A stretch of 64,000 nt of DNA from UBA970 sp049419605 (GTDB lineage: Bacteria; Bacillota_I; Bacilli_A; RFN20; CAG-826), in assembly GCA_049419605.1 (NCBI GenBank), contig JBMSKF010000004.1, forward strand, positions 4,111 to 68,110, in the 5' to 3' direction. Under the pieces are notes generated by a model that ran no database searches, had not been told where the DNA came from, and was given only the letters and a program-made list of their open reading frames with translations. Made by a program: the position numbers and the translations under genes. Position 1 is the stretch's first letter, and the number at the start of each line of letters is the position of its first letter. Below are positions 33,472-41,872 of this stretch, one piece after another.

Positions 33472-33876
33472 ATGCCAACTCAAGGTAGAGATAATGTACA
33501 TGGTAAAGGTGGGATGCGCTTTAAAGCCCCATTTACCAAAAGCAAATACGATAACCAATTACGTAATTTAGTGTCCACGTTAATCACAGAAGAAAAAGTT
33601 GTGGTCACTGGGCAAATGGCACAAGGGTTAGTGTCCCTTGCTGACCGTTTAATCACCTATGCGAAAAAAGGTGATTTACACAATCGTCGCTTAGCGGCAA
33701 GTGTGGTTCGTCAATATATCGCTGATGAAGCAAATGGCGTCCTCGCCCTCAACAAGCTTTTTTCTGAATTAGGTCCTCGTTATGCCACTCGAAAAGGTGG
33801 TTATACTCGTAGACTAAAAATGGCCCCTCGCCTTGGTGATAACGCCAAACGCGTCTTGGTGGAATTCGTTAAATAA
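33472..33876 (+). CDS. rplQ: 50S ribosomal protein L17
   Basis: A 134-residue protein near the tunnel exit, ending the superoperon. The family core is recognisable: RNLVSTLITEEKVVVTGQMA, LADRLITYAKKGDLHNRRLA and GGYTRRLKMAPRLGDNAKRV. The N-terminus (PTQGRDNVHGKGGMRFKAP) is somewhat altered and longer than the usual MxxRKLGRxxxHR start, where the R-x-x-x-H-R basic box is not evident. It is followed by an intrinsic terminator. Confidence 0.95.
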   Translation: MPTQGRDNVHGKGGMRFKAPFTKSKYDNQLRNLVSTLITEEKVVVTGQMAQGLVSLADRLITYAKKGDLHNRRLAASVVRQYIADEANGVLALNKLFSELGPRYATRKGGYTRRLKMAPRLGDNAKRVLVEFVK

Positions 33877-33883
33877 GATGGGG

Positions 33884-33908
33884 AACCTTGGGCAACCAAG
33901 GTTTTTTT
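33884..33908 (+). terminator. Terminator at the end of the ribosomal superoperon
   Basis: Stem AACCTTGG (33884-33891) / CCAAGGTT (33896-33903) with a GCAA tetraloop, followed by seven T (33902-33908). The next gene starts four bases further on. Confidence 0.9.
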
Positions 33909-33911
33909 CTC

Positions 33912-34583
33912 ATGATTAAACATTGGATTTTTGACCTCGATGGTACATTACTGGATACAGCCCCTGATCTTGCTCGGGCGATTCAGGATACACTTTTAGC
34001 ATTTCACCTACCTTCGGTCACGTTAGAAGAAACGAAAACTTTTATCGGTGGTGGGGCGAGACAATTTGTCAAAGCTGCATTAAAAGGAAAAGGTGAGGAT
34101 CCTGTTTTTTTTGAAGAATTTTACGCTGCCTATATGATTCGTTATGAAGCATACCAACTGGCGAATGCTAGAATTTATCCCGGTATCCAAGAGGTATTAA
34201 GATATATTCAAAAGCATCGATTGAATGCGTATGTATTTTCAAACAAACCACATTCATTAACCGTGCAACTGATCCACCATGTTTTTCCATATATATTCAA
34301 AGGTGTCCATGGCCACATTCCTGGTACATTACCGAAACCTGATCGAACGATGTTTGATGCCTTTGCAAGATTGCATCAACTAAATTTAAAAGAAGCGGTG
34401 ATGATTGGCGATGCACCACCTGATATCTTATTTGCAAAACAACTTGGCATCCCGTGTCTTGCATTGAGTTATGGATATAGCGACTTACATGCATTAAAAG
34501 AACACCATCCTACGATGATTCTTAATAATGCGAAAGAAATCATTCCTGCAATTCAACAATTAGAGATACAACTGAAAGGTTAA
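33912..34583 (+). CDS. HAD-superfamily phosphatase (phosphoglycolate phosphatase-like)
   Basis: A 223-residue HAD hydrolase. Motif I is FDLDGTLLDTAPDLA with Asp8 and Asp10, motif II lies in VFSNKP, and motifs III/IV in KPDRTMF and MIGDAPPDILFAKQLG. An alpha-helical C1 cap follows motif I, as in Gph/PpaX-type enzymes. Substrate (phosphoglycolate, pyrophosphate or another small phosphate) is not determined. The ATG is just four bases after a terminator T-run with no Shine-Dalgarno, so how it is transcribed and started is unclear. It ends before a bidirectional terminator. Confidence 0.85.
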   Translation: MIKHWIFDLDGTLLDTAPDLARAIQDTLLAFHLPSVTLEETKTFIGGGARQFVKAALKGKGEDPVFFEEFYAAYMIRYEAYQLANARIYPGIQEVLRYIQKHRLNAYVFSNKPHSLTVQLIHHVFPYIFKGVHGHIPGTLPKPDRTMFDAFARLHQLNLKEAVMIGDAPPDILFAKQLGIPCLALSYGYSDLHALKEHHPTMILNNAKEIIPAIQQLEIQLKG

Positions 34584-34592
34584 ATATAACAA

Positions 34593-34620
34593 AAAGATAC
34601 CGAGGAGAATCGGTATCTTT
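34593..34620. terminator. Bidirectional terminator between HAD gene and crtM
   Basis: An 11-bp stem AAAGATACCGA (34593-34603) / TCGGTATCTTT (34610-34620), loop GGAGAA, flanked by A and T tracts. It serves the two convergent genes; the last bases coincide with the crtM stop. Confidence 0.85.
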
Positions 34621-35471
34621 TATTTTGTTTTTAATTGGGTGATGATGGCAAGCTTTTCTTCGTTAGAAACAAATAATTTTTGATGCATCACTTGGTATTT
34701 TTTCTTTCGAATGACTTGTAGAATTTCTCGATATAACACTAAACTTGCATGTAAAGAAAAGCGAATGTCATCTGGAAATAACGGAATCCACTTCTCAGCT
34801 TCTTGGTAATATGATTCTGCAACTTGGGCAATGGTTTCAAAGAGTTGGATAAAAGCATCATTGACACATTGAGATTTTAAATCTTCCACTGTGTAATGGA
34901 ATTGATGCATGAGTGATTGTGGTAAATAAATTCGGTCTCTGCGAAAGTCTTCTCCAACATCTCGCAAAATGTTTGTCAGTTGAAAAGCTCTGCCTAAGGC
35001 AATCGCAAAAGGGGTTAAATCTTTTTCTGCATGTGGGGCAAGCATCGGTAGTAACATTTTCCCCACACTACTGGCAACTAAATCAGCATATTTCAGTAAT
35101 TGATCCATCGTTTCAATACGTACTGGATGTGCATCAAATTCTTGACCCTCAATCATTTCATAAAACGGAGCGAAATAAGTTTCATCAGGATAAAAACGAT
35201 CTCGAGTATCAGCGAGGGCTCTCCAGCGGAAACCACTTTTTTGATAACCTTTAACAAAGTCATCGAGTTTCGCTTTATAGTTTTGTAGTGCTTTTAAGTC
35301 ACGATGCTCATCGATCAAATCGTCCACATATCGACAAAAGGCGTAGACTGCATAGACTCCTTGGCGGCGATGTTTATCCTTAATGGTGGAAAATGCACGA
35401 TAAAAGGTCGCAGAGTTTCTTTTAATGACCCGTTCACATCGCCAATATGCATAGGCTAAATATAGATTCAT
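34620..35471 (-). CDS. crtM: Phytoene/dehydrosqualene synthase (CrtM/CrtB family)
   Basis: A 283-residue all-helical prenyl synthase that condenses two prenyl diphosphates head to head. The first Asp-rich motif is YVDDLIDE and the second NILRDVGEDFRRDRIYLP. The sequence around them (KRNSATFYRAFSTI at the N-terminus) resembles the staphylococcal C30 enzyme CrtM as much as C40 CrtB. Acholeplasma is known to make C30 carotenoids, but chain length cannot be read from sequence. It starts three bases after crtN, so both form a two-gene operon. Confidence 0.85.
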   Translation of the reverse strand: MNLYLAYAYWRCERVIKRNSATFYRAFSTIKDKHRRQGVYAVYAFCRYVDDLIDEHRDLKALQNYKAKLDDFVKGYQKSGFRWRALADTRDRFYPDETYFAPFYEMIEGQEFDAHPVRIETMDQLLKYADLVASSVGKMLLPMLAPHAEKDLTPFAIALGRAFQLTNILRDVGEDFRRDRIYLPQSLMHQFHYTVEDLKSQCVNDAFIQLFETIAQVAESYYQEAEKWIPLFPDDIRFSLHASLVLYREILQVIRKKKYQVMHQKLFVSNEEKLAIITQLKTK

Positions 35472-35474
35472 CGG

Positions 35475-36956
35475 TTAAATTTCTTTCATAATCGTGTCGA
35501 CTGCAATTTTAGCAGATTTCATTACAATAGGAATGCCTGCGCCTGGATGGGTACTCGTCCCAGCAAAATATAAGTGTTTAACCTTTAATGCTTTGACTTG
35601 TGGTCTAAAGAAGTTACTTTGAAATAGAATCGGTTTGAAGCCAAAGGTTGCCGCATATTGTAAGTTAAATTGTTCTTCCCAATCTTTAGGTGTCATCATT
35701 CTTTCCACTTCAATGGCTTGATCGAAATCTTCAAAGCCTTGAATGGTTTTGATTTTGGAAACGATTTGATTTCTAAATTGCTTTTTCATGGTTTCATCCC
35801 ACGAGAATTGATGATGTTCTCGATTGGGAACTGGAACAAGCACATAAATTATTTCTTTACCAGCAGGTGCAAGGGATGGATCGATCTGGGTTGGTGAATA
35901 AATATAAAAAGAGGCATCAGATGGAAGTGTGGGTTCAAATAAATCATTGATATTTTTTTTGAAATCTTTAGCGTAGCGAATTTGATGAACGGTCGTTTTG
36001 ATTTTTTTATTTAAACCAAAATACATAATGAAACTACTTGATGAGTATTCCATTTTTTGAAGCTTCTTTGGTTGGTATTTGCCTCGATACTTGGGTTCAA
36101 TTAATTGCGATACTGCATATGGAAAATCAGCATTGACAAGGACCGCATCGCTTGGAATAAAAGTGTGATTAACGATAATACCTTTGGCACTTCCTTCTTC
36201 AATATGAATGGAACTGACATTCGCATTCGTCACCACTTTACCACCCAGTTCCTCAAATCTTTTTTGCATGGCTTTCGCCATTGCATACATTCCACCTTTG
36301 ATGTACCAAATCCCATAAAGCAGTTCAATCATCGGAATGATGGTATAGATGGAAGGACCCACGAAAGGAGACACGCCAATATAAAGCGTTTGAAAGGAAA
36401 GTGCTTGGCGAAGTTTTTCGTTTTTAACAAATTTGGCAATGGATTCATACGCAGAATTAAAGGTTCTTAGTTTGAGAGTATTGAGTATATTTTCCCAGCT
36501 TAAAATATCTTTTGATGATAGAAAAGAACGATCAATAAATCCTTTTCTTGCAATATTATAACGAGCATAAATATCGGCAAGATATGCTAAATATCCTTGT
36601 GTATCTTCATAGGAAATACTTTCTAATGCTGGGATTAATTTAGTTAAATTACTCGATACGGTAAATGAAGTTCCATCTTGATAATGAAGTTGATAAAGCG
36701 GATCTAATAACTGCATTGAAATATAATCATCAGGGTTCACACCACTTGATGAAAATACCTCTCGATATATTTCTGGCATCATCACGATGGTGGGACCAAC
36801 ATCAAATTGAAAACCTTTTTCTTGAAATGAATACATTCTTCCACCGACCTGTGCATTCTTCTCATAGATGGTGACTTGGTAACCCTTGGATTGTAAACGG
36901 ATTGCACTCGCTAATCCGGCAGTTCCTGCGCCAACAATCGTGATATTTTTTTTCAT
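35475..36956 (-). CDS. crtN: Carotenoid desaturase (CrtN/CrtI family)
   Basis: A 493-residue FAD-dependent phytoene or diapophytoene desaturase. The dinucleotide-binding GAGTAGLASAIRL is at residues 9-21, followed by YEKNAQVGGRMYSF. The C-terminal family motif appears as FAGTSTHPGAGIPIVMKSAK. No second desaturase or glycosyl/acyl transferase follows, so the product is probably a simple linear carotenoid. The gene diverges from the photolyase gene across a 64-base AT-rich spacer. On the minus strand a TAAAAT box lies nine bases before its ATG, giving at most a very short leader. Confidence 0.88.
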   Translation of the reverse strand: MKKNITIVGAGTAGLASAIRLQSKGYQVTIYEKNAQVGGRMYSFQEKGFQFDVGPTIVMMPEIYREVFSSSGVNPDDYISMQLLDPLYQLHYQDGTSFTVSSNLTKLIPALESISYEDTQGYLAYLADIYARYNIARKGFIDRSFLSSKDILSWENILNTLKLRTFNSAYESIAKFVKNEKLRQALSFQTLYIGVSPFVGPSIYTIIPMIELLYGIWYIKGGMYAMAKAMQKRFEELGGKVVTNANVSSIHIEEGSAKGIIVNHTFIPSDAVLVNADFPYAVSQLIEPKYRGKYQPKKLQKMEYSSSSFIMYFGLNKKIKTTVHQIRYAKDFKKNINDLFEPTLPSDASFYIYSPTQIDPSLAPAGKEIIYVLVPVPNREHHQFSWDETMKKQFRNQIVSKIKTIQGFEDFDQAIEVERMMTPKDWEEQFNLQYAATFGFKPILFQSNFFRPQVKALKVKHLYFAGTSTHPGAGIPIVMKSAKIAVDTIMKEI

Positions 36957-36995
36957 ATTTGACCAATTTTATCTTATCATATATGACTATAAAAG

Positions 36996-37017
36996 TATGA
37001 TTTTATGCTATGATTTT
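36996..37017. repeat. Direct repeat in the crtN-photolyase spacer
   Basis: The 9-mer TATGATTTT occurs at 36996-37004 and again at 37009-37017, 13 bases apart. The second copy contains the probable -10 box of the photolyase gene. This could be an operator half-site pair or simply two AT-rich promoter elements. Confidence 0.4.
37006..37014 (+). promoter_or_regulatory. Extended -10 promoter of the photolyase gene
   Basis: TGC-TATGAT (37006-37014) is an extended -10 element. It ends six bases before the ATG at 37021, so transcription should begin at or next to the start codon and the mRNA would be leaderless. No good -35 is seen, as expected for an extended -10 promoter. Confidence 0.5.
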
Positions 37018-37020
37018 CAT

Positions 37021-38340
37021 ATGAATATCCTTGAGACGAGAGCTAGATTTTTGAATCATAAACCAATCCAATTAGGTCCTGTTGTTTATTGGATGAATCG
37101 AGAAATGAGGCTCGAGGACAATTGGGCATTAATTTATGCTCAAATGAAGGCAGTTGAAATCAAACAACCTCTGATTGTTATTTTTAGTCTTTTTGATCAC
37201 TTTGGTAGTGCAAAAAATAATCAAGATGATCCTATGTTTACTCGAATGAAAATGGGATTAAAACTTTGTTATGTAGACGCCAAAGAAAAAGGTTTACCTT
37301 TTTATATTCTCCATGGTCCTACAGTCAAAACAATTCAACAATTTTTAAAGACAGTTCAAGCAGGATTATTGGTAACAGATTTCACCCCTCTTCGAGAAAT
37401 GAGAGCGTTAAGAACATCATTAGCCGATTCATTATCAATTCAAATGACGGAAGTTGATGGTCATAATATTGTTCCCGTTCATGTTGTAAGTCAAAAGCAA
37501 GAATGGGGTGCCTACACGTTAAGACCAAAAATTCATAAACACTTATCAAATTATTTAATCCCTTATCCTCAATGGAAATCTACTATACCTTATGCATATA
37601 ATGGTCCACATGATGAATCGTTTTTAGATGAAATTAAAATATCGATTGATCCCAAGAAAGCGATGAAAGAATTTATTACTCATCGTTTATCACATTATGA
37701 AAATCGAAATGATCCCAATCTTGAGGCAACGAGTCGCTTATCCTCATATTTCCATTTTGGTCAATTGAGTAGTCAAACTGTAGCACTAGCAGTAAAGGCA
37801 ACGGGTGGAAATCACGAATCCTTTTTAGAGGAGATGATTGTACGTAAAGAACTTGCCGATAATTTTTGTTTTTATAATCCCGAATACGATTCGTTCTCAG
37901 GTTTTCCAGATTGGGCTAAAAAAACATTAAACCTGCATCGCCAAGATCCCCGTGAATACCTTTATTCTTATACACAATTTGCCAACGCTCAAACCCATGA
38001 TGATGCTTGGAATGCAGCACAAATGCAAATGGTAAAAACAGGTTATATGCACGGTTATATGCGAATGTATTGGGCTAAAAAAATACTAGAATGGACTGCC
38101 TCCCCTGAAGAAGCACTTACGATTGCCAACCAACTCAATGATCAATATGAATTGGATGGAAGGGATCCAAATGGTTATACAGGTACTGCTTGGGCAATCG
38201 GTGGAGTCCATGATCGACCATGGCAAGAACGACCGATTTTTGGCATGATTCGTTACATGAACGCTGCAGGTTTAAAGCGCAAGTTTGATGTTGGAGCGTA
38301 TATTCAACGTTGGTTAAATCCTTCAATCATCGTAAAATAG
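37021..38340 (+). CDS. Class II CPD photolyase
   Basis: A 439-residue flavoprotein that repairs cyclobutane pyrimidine dimers with light. The N-terminal alpha/beta domain has VVYWMNREMRLEDNW. The FAD domain carries class II signatures: IVRKELADNFCFYNPEYDS, NAAQMQMVKTGYMHGYMRMY, WAKKILEWT, LNDQYELDGRDPNGYTG and RPIFGMIRYMN. Conserved Trp residues for electron transfer are present. The start at 37021 is the first Met of the conserved domain; longer frames would run through the spacer. It diverges from carotenoid genes, a coherent photoprotection pair. cysS begins four bases downstream. Confidence 0.92.
   Translation: MNILETRARFLNHKPIQLGPVVYWMNREMRLEDNWALIYAQMKAVEIKQPLIVIFSLFDHFGSAKNNQDDPMFTRMKMGLKLCYVDAKEKGLPFYILHGPTVKTIQQFLKTVQAGLLVTDFTPLREMRALRTSLADSLSIQMTEVDGHNIVPVHVVSQKQEWGAYTLRPKIHKHLSNYLIPYPQWKSTIPYAYNGPHDESFLDEIKISIDPKKAMKEFITHRLSHYENRNDPNLEATSRLSSYFHFGQLSSQTVALAVKATGGNHESFLEEMIVRKELADNFCFYNPEYDSFSGFPDWAKKTLNLHRQDPREYLYSYTQFANAQTHDDAWNAAQMQMVKTGYMHGYMRMYWAKKILEWTASPEEALTIANQLNDQYELDGRDPNGYTGTAWAIGGVHDRPWQERPIFGMIRYMNAAGLKRKFDVGAYIQRWLNPSIIVK
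38310..38338 (+). promoter_or_regulatory. Leaderless promoter of cysS
   Basis: TTGGTT (38310-38315), a 17-base spacer and TAAAAT (38333-38338), located in the end of the photolyase gene. The -10 ends six bases before the cysS ATG, so the transcript would start at the start codon. No Shine-Dalgarno is present in the four-base gap. Confidence 0.5.
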
Positions 38341-38344
38341 AATT

Positions 38345-39688
38345 ATGGACATTCAATTATTCAATGGTCTTCATGACCGTCTAGAAATATTTAAACCTAT
38401 TCAACCTGGTAAGGTGACCATGTATGTTTGTGGTCCAACTGTTTATGATTATGTTCATATTGGCAATCTTCGACCTTTAGTTGTTTTTGATGTTTTAAAA
38501 AAGTTATTCATTGCCTTGGGTTATCAAGTTCAACATGTTTCAAATTACACAGATATTGATGATCGCATTATTGAAAAAGCACAAAAAGAAAAAGTCGATG
38601 AAGCAACCATTGCGAGAAAATACATTGAGGCTTATCAACAAGATGTTGCGAAAATGAATGCTTTGTTACCCGATCAAACACCAACGGTAACGGAACATTT
38701 ACAAGCGATGATACAGTTAATTGAAAAATTAATTCAAGATGGTTTTGCATATCAAACGAAGTCAGGTGATGTTTTTTTTCGAGTTCATAAAGTTCAGCAA
38801 TATGGGCAACTTTCTCATGTGGATATTCATGAAAATAAAATTGGTGCACGTGTTGAGATGAATCCAGATAAAGAAAATCCATTTGATTTTGCCTTATGGA
38901 AACATACTAAAGAAGGCATCACCTTTCCTGCCCCTTTTGGTGCTGGTAGGCCAGGTTGGCATACCGAATGCGTAGTGATGATTAAAGAAACCTTTCAACA
39001 AACGCTCATCGATATTCATGGTGGCGGTTTTGACTTAAAGTTCCCGCACCATGAAAATGAAATGGCTCAAGCTCAAGCTGCCTATCAAACTTCATTAGCG
39101 AATTATTGGTTGCATAATGGATTTATTAATTTGAATGCTGAAAAAATGAGTAAATCCACCGGTAATATATTCTTAGCAAAAGATTTTTTAGCGAAATATT
39201 CTGGACCCTTACTTCGTTATGTATTATTGGCAACTCATTATCGAATGCCTGTGAATATTTCTCAGTTAATTATTGATAATGCGCAACTTGAACTTAAAAA
39301 AGTTCAAATGACGGTGGCCCAACTTGCAACGTTTATTCAACTGCATGGCGGTAAGTTAGTGGATCCAAAAATCCCTGCTCCTCAAGCCTTTTTAGCTGCC
39401 CTTGCTGACGATATTAATACTTCCAACGCCTTGACCATTCTTCACCAATATTTAAAAGAAGCTCAAGCGTCATTGCGTCAACCCAATCCATCGTTAGACG
39501 ATCTTCTTAACCGTTTCTTTACAATTCAAACAATGTTGTCTATACTTGGATTAGCCGTTGAATTTACGATTTTAACGAAGGAAGATCACCAATTGTATCA
39601 GGATTATTTACAAGCAAAATCAAATCAAAACTTTGCTCAATCCGATGAGATAAGAAAAATCCTTCATCAACGAAATGTCCTTTTTTAA
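38345..39688 (+). CDS. cysS: Cysteinyl-tRNA synthetase
   Basis: A 447-residue class I synthetase. The HIGH-like motif is CGPTVYDYVHIGN with zinc ligand Cys29 and HIGN at 38-41; the other zinc-site segments are GRPGWHTEC and FPHHENE. KMSKS is at residues 267-271. The C-terminal anticodon domain is somewhat short. In Firmicutes cysS is usually followed by mrnC (mini-RNase III) and rlmB; here an MgtC-family gene takes the mrnC place. Confidence 0.97.
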   Translation: MDIQLFNGLHDRLEIFKPIQPGKVTMYVCGPTVYDYVHIGNLRPLVVFDVLKKLFIALGYQVQHVSNYTDIDDRIIEKAQKEKVDEATIARKYIEAYQQDVAKMNALLPDQTPTVTEHLQAMIQLIEKLIQDGFAYQTKSGDVFFRVHKVQQYGQLSHVDIHENKIGARVEMNPDKENPFDFALWKHTKEGITFPAPFGAGRPGWHTECVVMIKETFQQTLIDIHGGGFDLKFPHHENEMAQAQAAYQTSLANYWLHNGFINLNAEKMSKSTGNIFLAKDFLAKYSGPLLRYVLLATHYRMPVNISQLIIDNAQLELKKVQMTVAQLATFIQLHGGKLVDPKIPAPQAFLAALADDINTSNALTILHQYLKEAQASLRQPNPSLDDLLNRFFTIQTMLSILGLAVEFTILTKEDHQLYQDYLQAKSNQNFAQSDEIRKILHQRNVLF

Positions 39689-39708
39689 AGTCCACAAGGA
39701 GTCCCTAT

Positions 39709-40449
39709 ATGAACCTATTCAGTGTTGCCACGATTGATCAATTATTAGTTGATTTTTTAAACCAGTTAATTCCCCCATTTGGTAATTTTCTATTAAGTCT
39801 TTTATCGCTCGTAATGGCCACCGTTTTAGCAGGATTAATTGGTTATGAACGCGAATATCATGGTCACTCTGCTGGTCTTAGAACCCATATTCTAGTTGCA
39901 CTTGGATCTGCATTAATTATGTTACTTTCCATTTATGGCTTTGGCGAAATTAATATTGATCGAGATCCAGCTAGATTAGCTGCGCAGGTTATTACGGGTG
40001 TAGGTTTTATTGGTGCGGGAACCATTATTCAAAATGGTTTTGATATTAAAGGGTTAACCACGGCGACGACCTTATGGTTAGCAATGGCGATTGGATTAGC
40101 CTCGGGGGCAGGACAATTTTTACTTGCAACCACAGGATCTTTAGTTGGTTTATTTACTTTAACGATGTTAAGAAATTTTGAAACTTTTATTAACCGTAAA
40201 GCGCCTAAAATATTTTTACTTGTTAAAGATCATCAACCTGTTTTAAAGAACATTCATGAATCGGCAAGAGAAGTTCGCGCTGCAATTCGCAATATTGATT
40301 CTCAAATTACCACCTTTCAAGGCAATAAGGTTCTTCGCATTACGGTAACCTATGGTCAAATCAACCATGCCACTGAATTAATGCTTGTGGAAGATTTAAA
40401 AATCCGAATTAATCCAATTGAAATCACCACCTCATTTCATATAGATTAA
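39709..40449 (+). CDS. MgtC/SapB family membrane protein
   Basis: A 246-residue protein. Its N-terminal membrane domain has the MgtC family signature: LAGLIGYEREYHGHSAGLRTH, VALGSALIMLLS, then ARLAAQVITGVGFIGAGTII and GLTTATTLWLAMAIGLASG. About 80 residues of soluble C-terminal domain follow (from about 165), smaller than a full ACT-like MgtC tail. MgtC-type proteins aid growth at low magnesium and in hosts and may modulate ATP synthase; the role here is unknown. An AAGGAG site lies nine bases upstream. It is not a usual member of the cysS-rlmB cluster. Confidence 0.85.
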   Translation: MNLFSVATIDQLLVDFLNQLIPPFGNFLLSLLSLVMATVLAGLIGYEREYHGHSAGLRTHILVALGSALIMLLSIYGFGEINIDRDPARLAAQVITGVGFIGAGTIIQNGFDIKGLTTATTLWLAMAIGLASGAGQFLLATTGSLVGLFTLTMLRNFETFINRKAPKIFLLVKDHQPVLKNIHESAREVRAAIRNIDSQITTFQGNKVLRITVTYGQINHATELMLVEDLKIRINPIEITTSFHID

Positions 40450-40482
40450 ATTGAGACAAATTTCGGATAGGTATTCAAGTAA

Positions 40483-41211
40483 ATGATGGAACAATATCGC
40501 TACGGAAAACATGCTGTAGAAGCAAGTATTCGCTCTGGGAAAGTAAAGAAATTATTTCTTTCAACTCAATTTAAAGATGCAACCATACTTTCACTCATTC
40601 AGGCGAATCGAATTTCCGTAGAAAGGGTAGAGGAATCACGTTTAACTGCACTTGCTCAATCATCTCATCATCAAGGTATTGTCGCGAATGTTGTCCCTTT
40701 TTCATATACCGAATTAAACAGTTTTTTGCAAACCATCGAAGCAGTTAAGCAACCCTTATTAATTTTATTAGATGGTATTGAAGATCCACTTAACTTAGGT
40801 TCAATGATTCGAACGGCAGTGGGTTTTGGTGTTCATGGATTGATTATCAAAAAGGATCGGCAAGTTGAAGTGAATGCCACCGTTGCTAAAATTGCCAGTG
40901 GCGCACTAGATTATTTACCGATTATTCAGGTCACGAATTTATCGCAAACGATTCAGACTTTAAAAGACCATCGTTTTTGGTTAGTTGCGACCGCTTTAGA
41001 AGGCGCCCAAGATTATCGCAGTGTTGATTATCGTGGCCCTATCGGTATTATCATTGGTCATGAAGGAGATGGCATTTCTCGATTAGTTTTGGAGAATTCA
41101 GATTTTAAAGTGAAAATTCCCATTCAACATCTCAATTCTTTTAATGCCTCAACAAGTTTAGCGATAATGCTCAGTGAAGTTTATCGTCAACGTTTTCCTC
41201 TTGTAAAATAA
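40483..41211 (+). CDS. rlmB: 23S rRNA 2'-O-methyltransferase, TrmH/RlmB type
   Basis: A 242-residue SPOUT methyltransferase. An N-terminal substrate-binding domain (YGKHAVEASIRSGKVKKLFL) leads to the knotted domain with motif 1 LLDGIEDPLNLGSMIRTA, motif 2 IIGHEGDGIS and motif 3 NSFNASTSLAIML. This is the RlmB/YacO type, likely modifying G2251 equivalent in the peptidyl-transferase P loop. Two tandem ATG codons (40483, 40486) make the start uncertain by one residue. Confidence 0.9.
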   Translation: MMEQYRYGKHAVEASIRSGKVKKLFLSTQFKDATILSLIQANRISVERVEESRLTALAQSSHHQGIVANVVPFSYTELNSFLQTIEAVKQPLLILLDGIEDPLNLGSMIRTAVGFGVHGLIIKKDRQVEVNATVAKIASGALDYLPIIQVTNLSQTIQTLKDHRFWLVATALEGAQDYRSVDYRGPIGIIIGHEGDGISRLVLENSDFKVKIPIQHLNSFNASTSLAIMLSEVYRQRFPLVK

Positions 41212-41217
41212 AATTTT

Positions 41218-41799
41218 ATGTCGCTGCTTTCCGATGATGAACTTATTTTTTTGATTCGCAGTAAACATCAAGAAGCATTTCAAATGCTATTAGAGAAAAT
41301 GCAATTGAAACAAGATAGACTGATTCATAAATTAATGTATATGCATCGATATTGCGGTGTTGATTATGATGATTTAAAAATCGTGGCAACCCAGACATTA
41401 TTGCTTGCAGTTGAATCATATCACCCAAAGAAAAATATCTTTGATGCATATTATCATTTTTTACTACAACGCGAATTGATTCATGAATTAAAACGATTTG
41501 GTTCCGAGCAACATTCACCGATTAATCATGCTGTTTCTTTAGACTACGAAATTGAAGAGGGCTCATCGTTAAGTGAAATGATAGGAGAACATGATCCCGG
41601 TCTTTATCGGCAAGTTTCCGATCCGTTTTATTTACTTTTAGAATCTGACAACCATGAATTAAATACACAGGAAAAAGCAATCATTGCCTATTTAAAATTA
41701 GGATATAGTTTTACTGAAATTGCAAAAATCATGAAACAACATTATCGTCAAATTTCAAAAATAGCGAAACGTATTCTCGAGAAATATTATCAAGGTTAA
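41218..41799 (+). CDS. Sigma-70-family factor in the SigH position
   Basis: A 193-residue protein: an N-terminal LLSDDELIFLIRSKHQEAF resembling region 1.2/2.1, a YDDLKIVATQTLLLAVESY segment like region 2.2-2.3, and a C-terminal helix-turn-helix (NTQEKAIIAYLKLGYSFTEIAKIMKQ) like region 4. Firmicutes carry sigH (yacP-sigH-rpmG-secE-nusG) exactly here. The conserved DNA-melting and recognition residues are poorly matched by eye, so it may be a divergent alternative sigma factor with unknown regulon. TAAAAT ends eight bases before ATG and no ribosome site is seen. Confidence 0.7.
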   Translation: MSLLSDDELIFLIRSKHQEAFQMLLEKMQLKQDRLIHKLMYMHRYCGVDYDDLKIVATQTLLLAVESYHPKKNIFDAYYHFLLQRELIHELKRFGSEQHSPINHAVSLDYEIEEGSSLSEMIGEHDPGLYRQVSDPFYLLLESDNHELNTQEKAIIAYLKLGYSFTEIAKIMKQHYRQISKIAKRILEKYYQG

Positions 41800-41808
41800 T
41801 CGCTGTGA

Positions 41809-41837
41809 TTGACTTTGTCTAAAAAGCTTGTTATATT
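41809..41837 (+). promoter_or_regulatory. Promoter of rpmG-secE-nusG
   Basis: TTGACT (41809-41814), a 17-base spacer and TATATT (41832-41837). An inverted repeat AAGCTTG (41824-41830) / CAAGCTT (41843-41849) straddles the -10 box and could be an operator; it is not followed by a T-run. Confidence 0.7.
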
Positions 41838-41872
41838 CTTATCAAGCTTAGATGTAAATAGGAAATCCCGAC

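Noticed and set aside
35471..35475. crtN and crtM as one fused gene
   Set aside because: The crtN stop and the crtM ATG are separated by three bases and both proteins have complete domains, so they are two genes.
36886..37020. N-terminal extension of the photolyase through the crtN start region
   Set aside because: The extension overlaps divergent crtN, contains the spacer promoter elements and has no similarity to photolyases; the family start fits ATG 37021.
41824..41849. Inverted repeat AAGCTTG/CAAGCTT before rpmG as a terminator of the sigma gene
   Set aside because: No T-run follows and the repeat overlaps the -10 box of the rpmG promoter, so an operator or chance palindrome is more likely.
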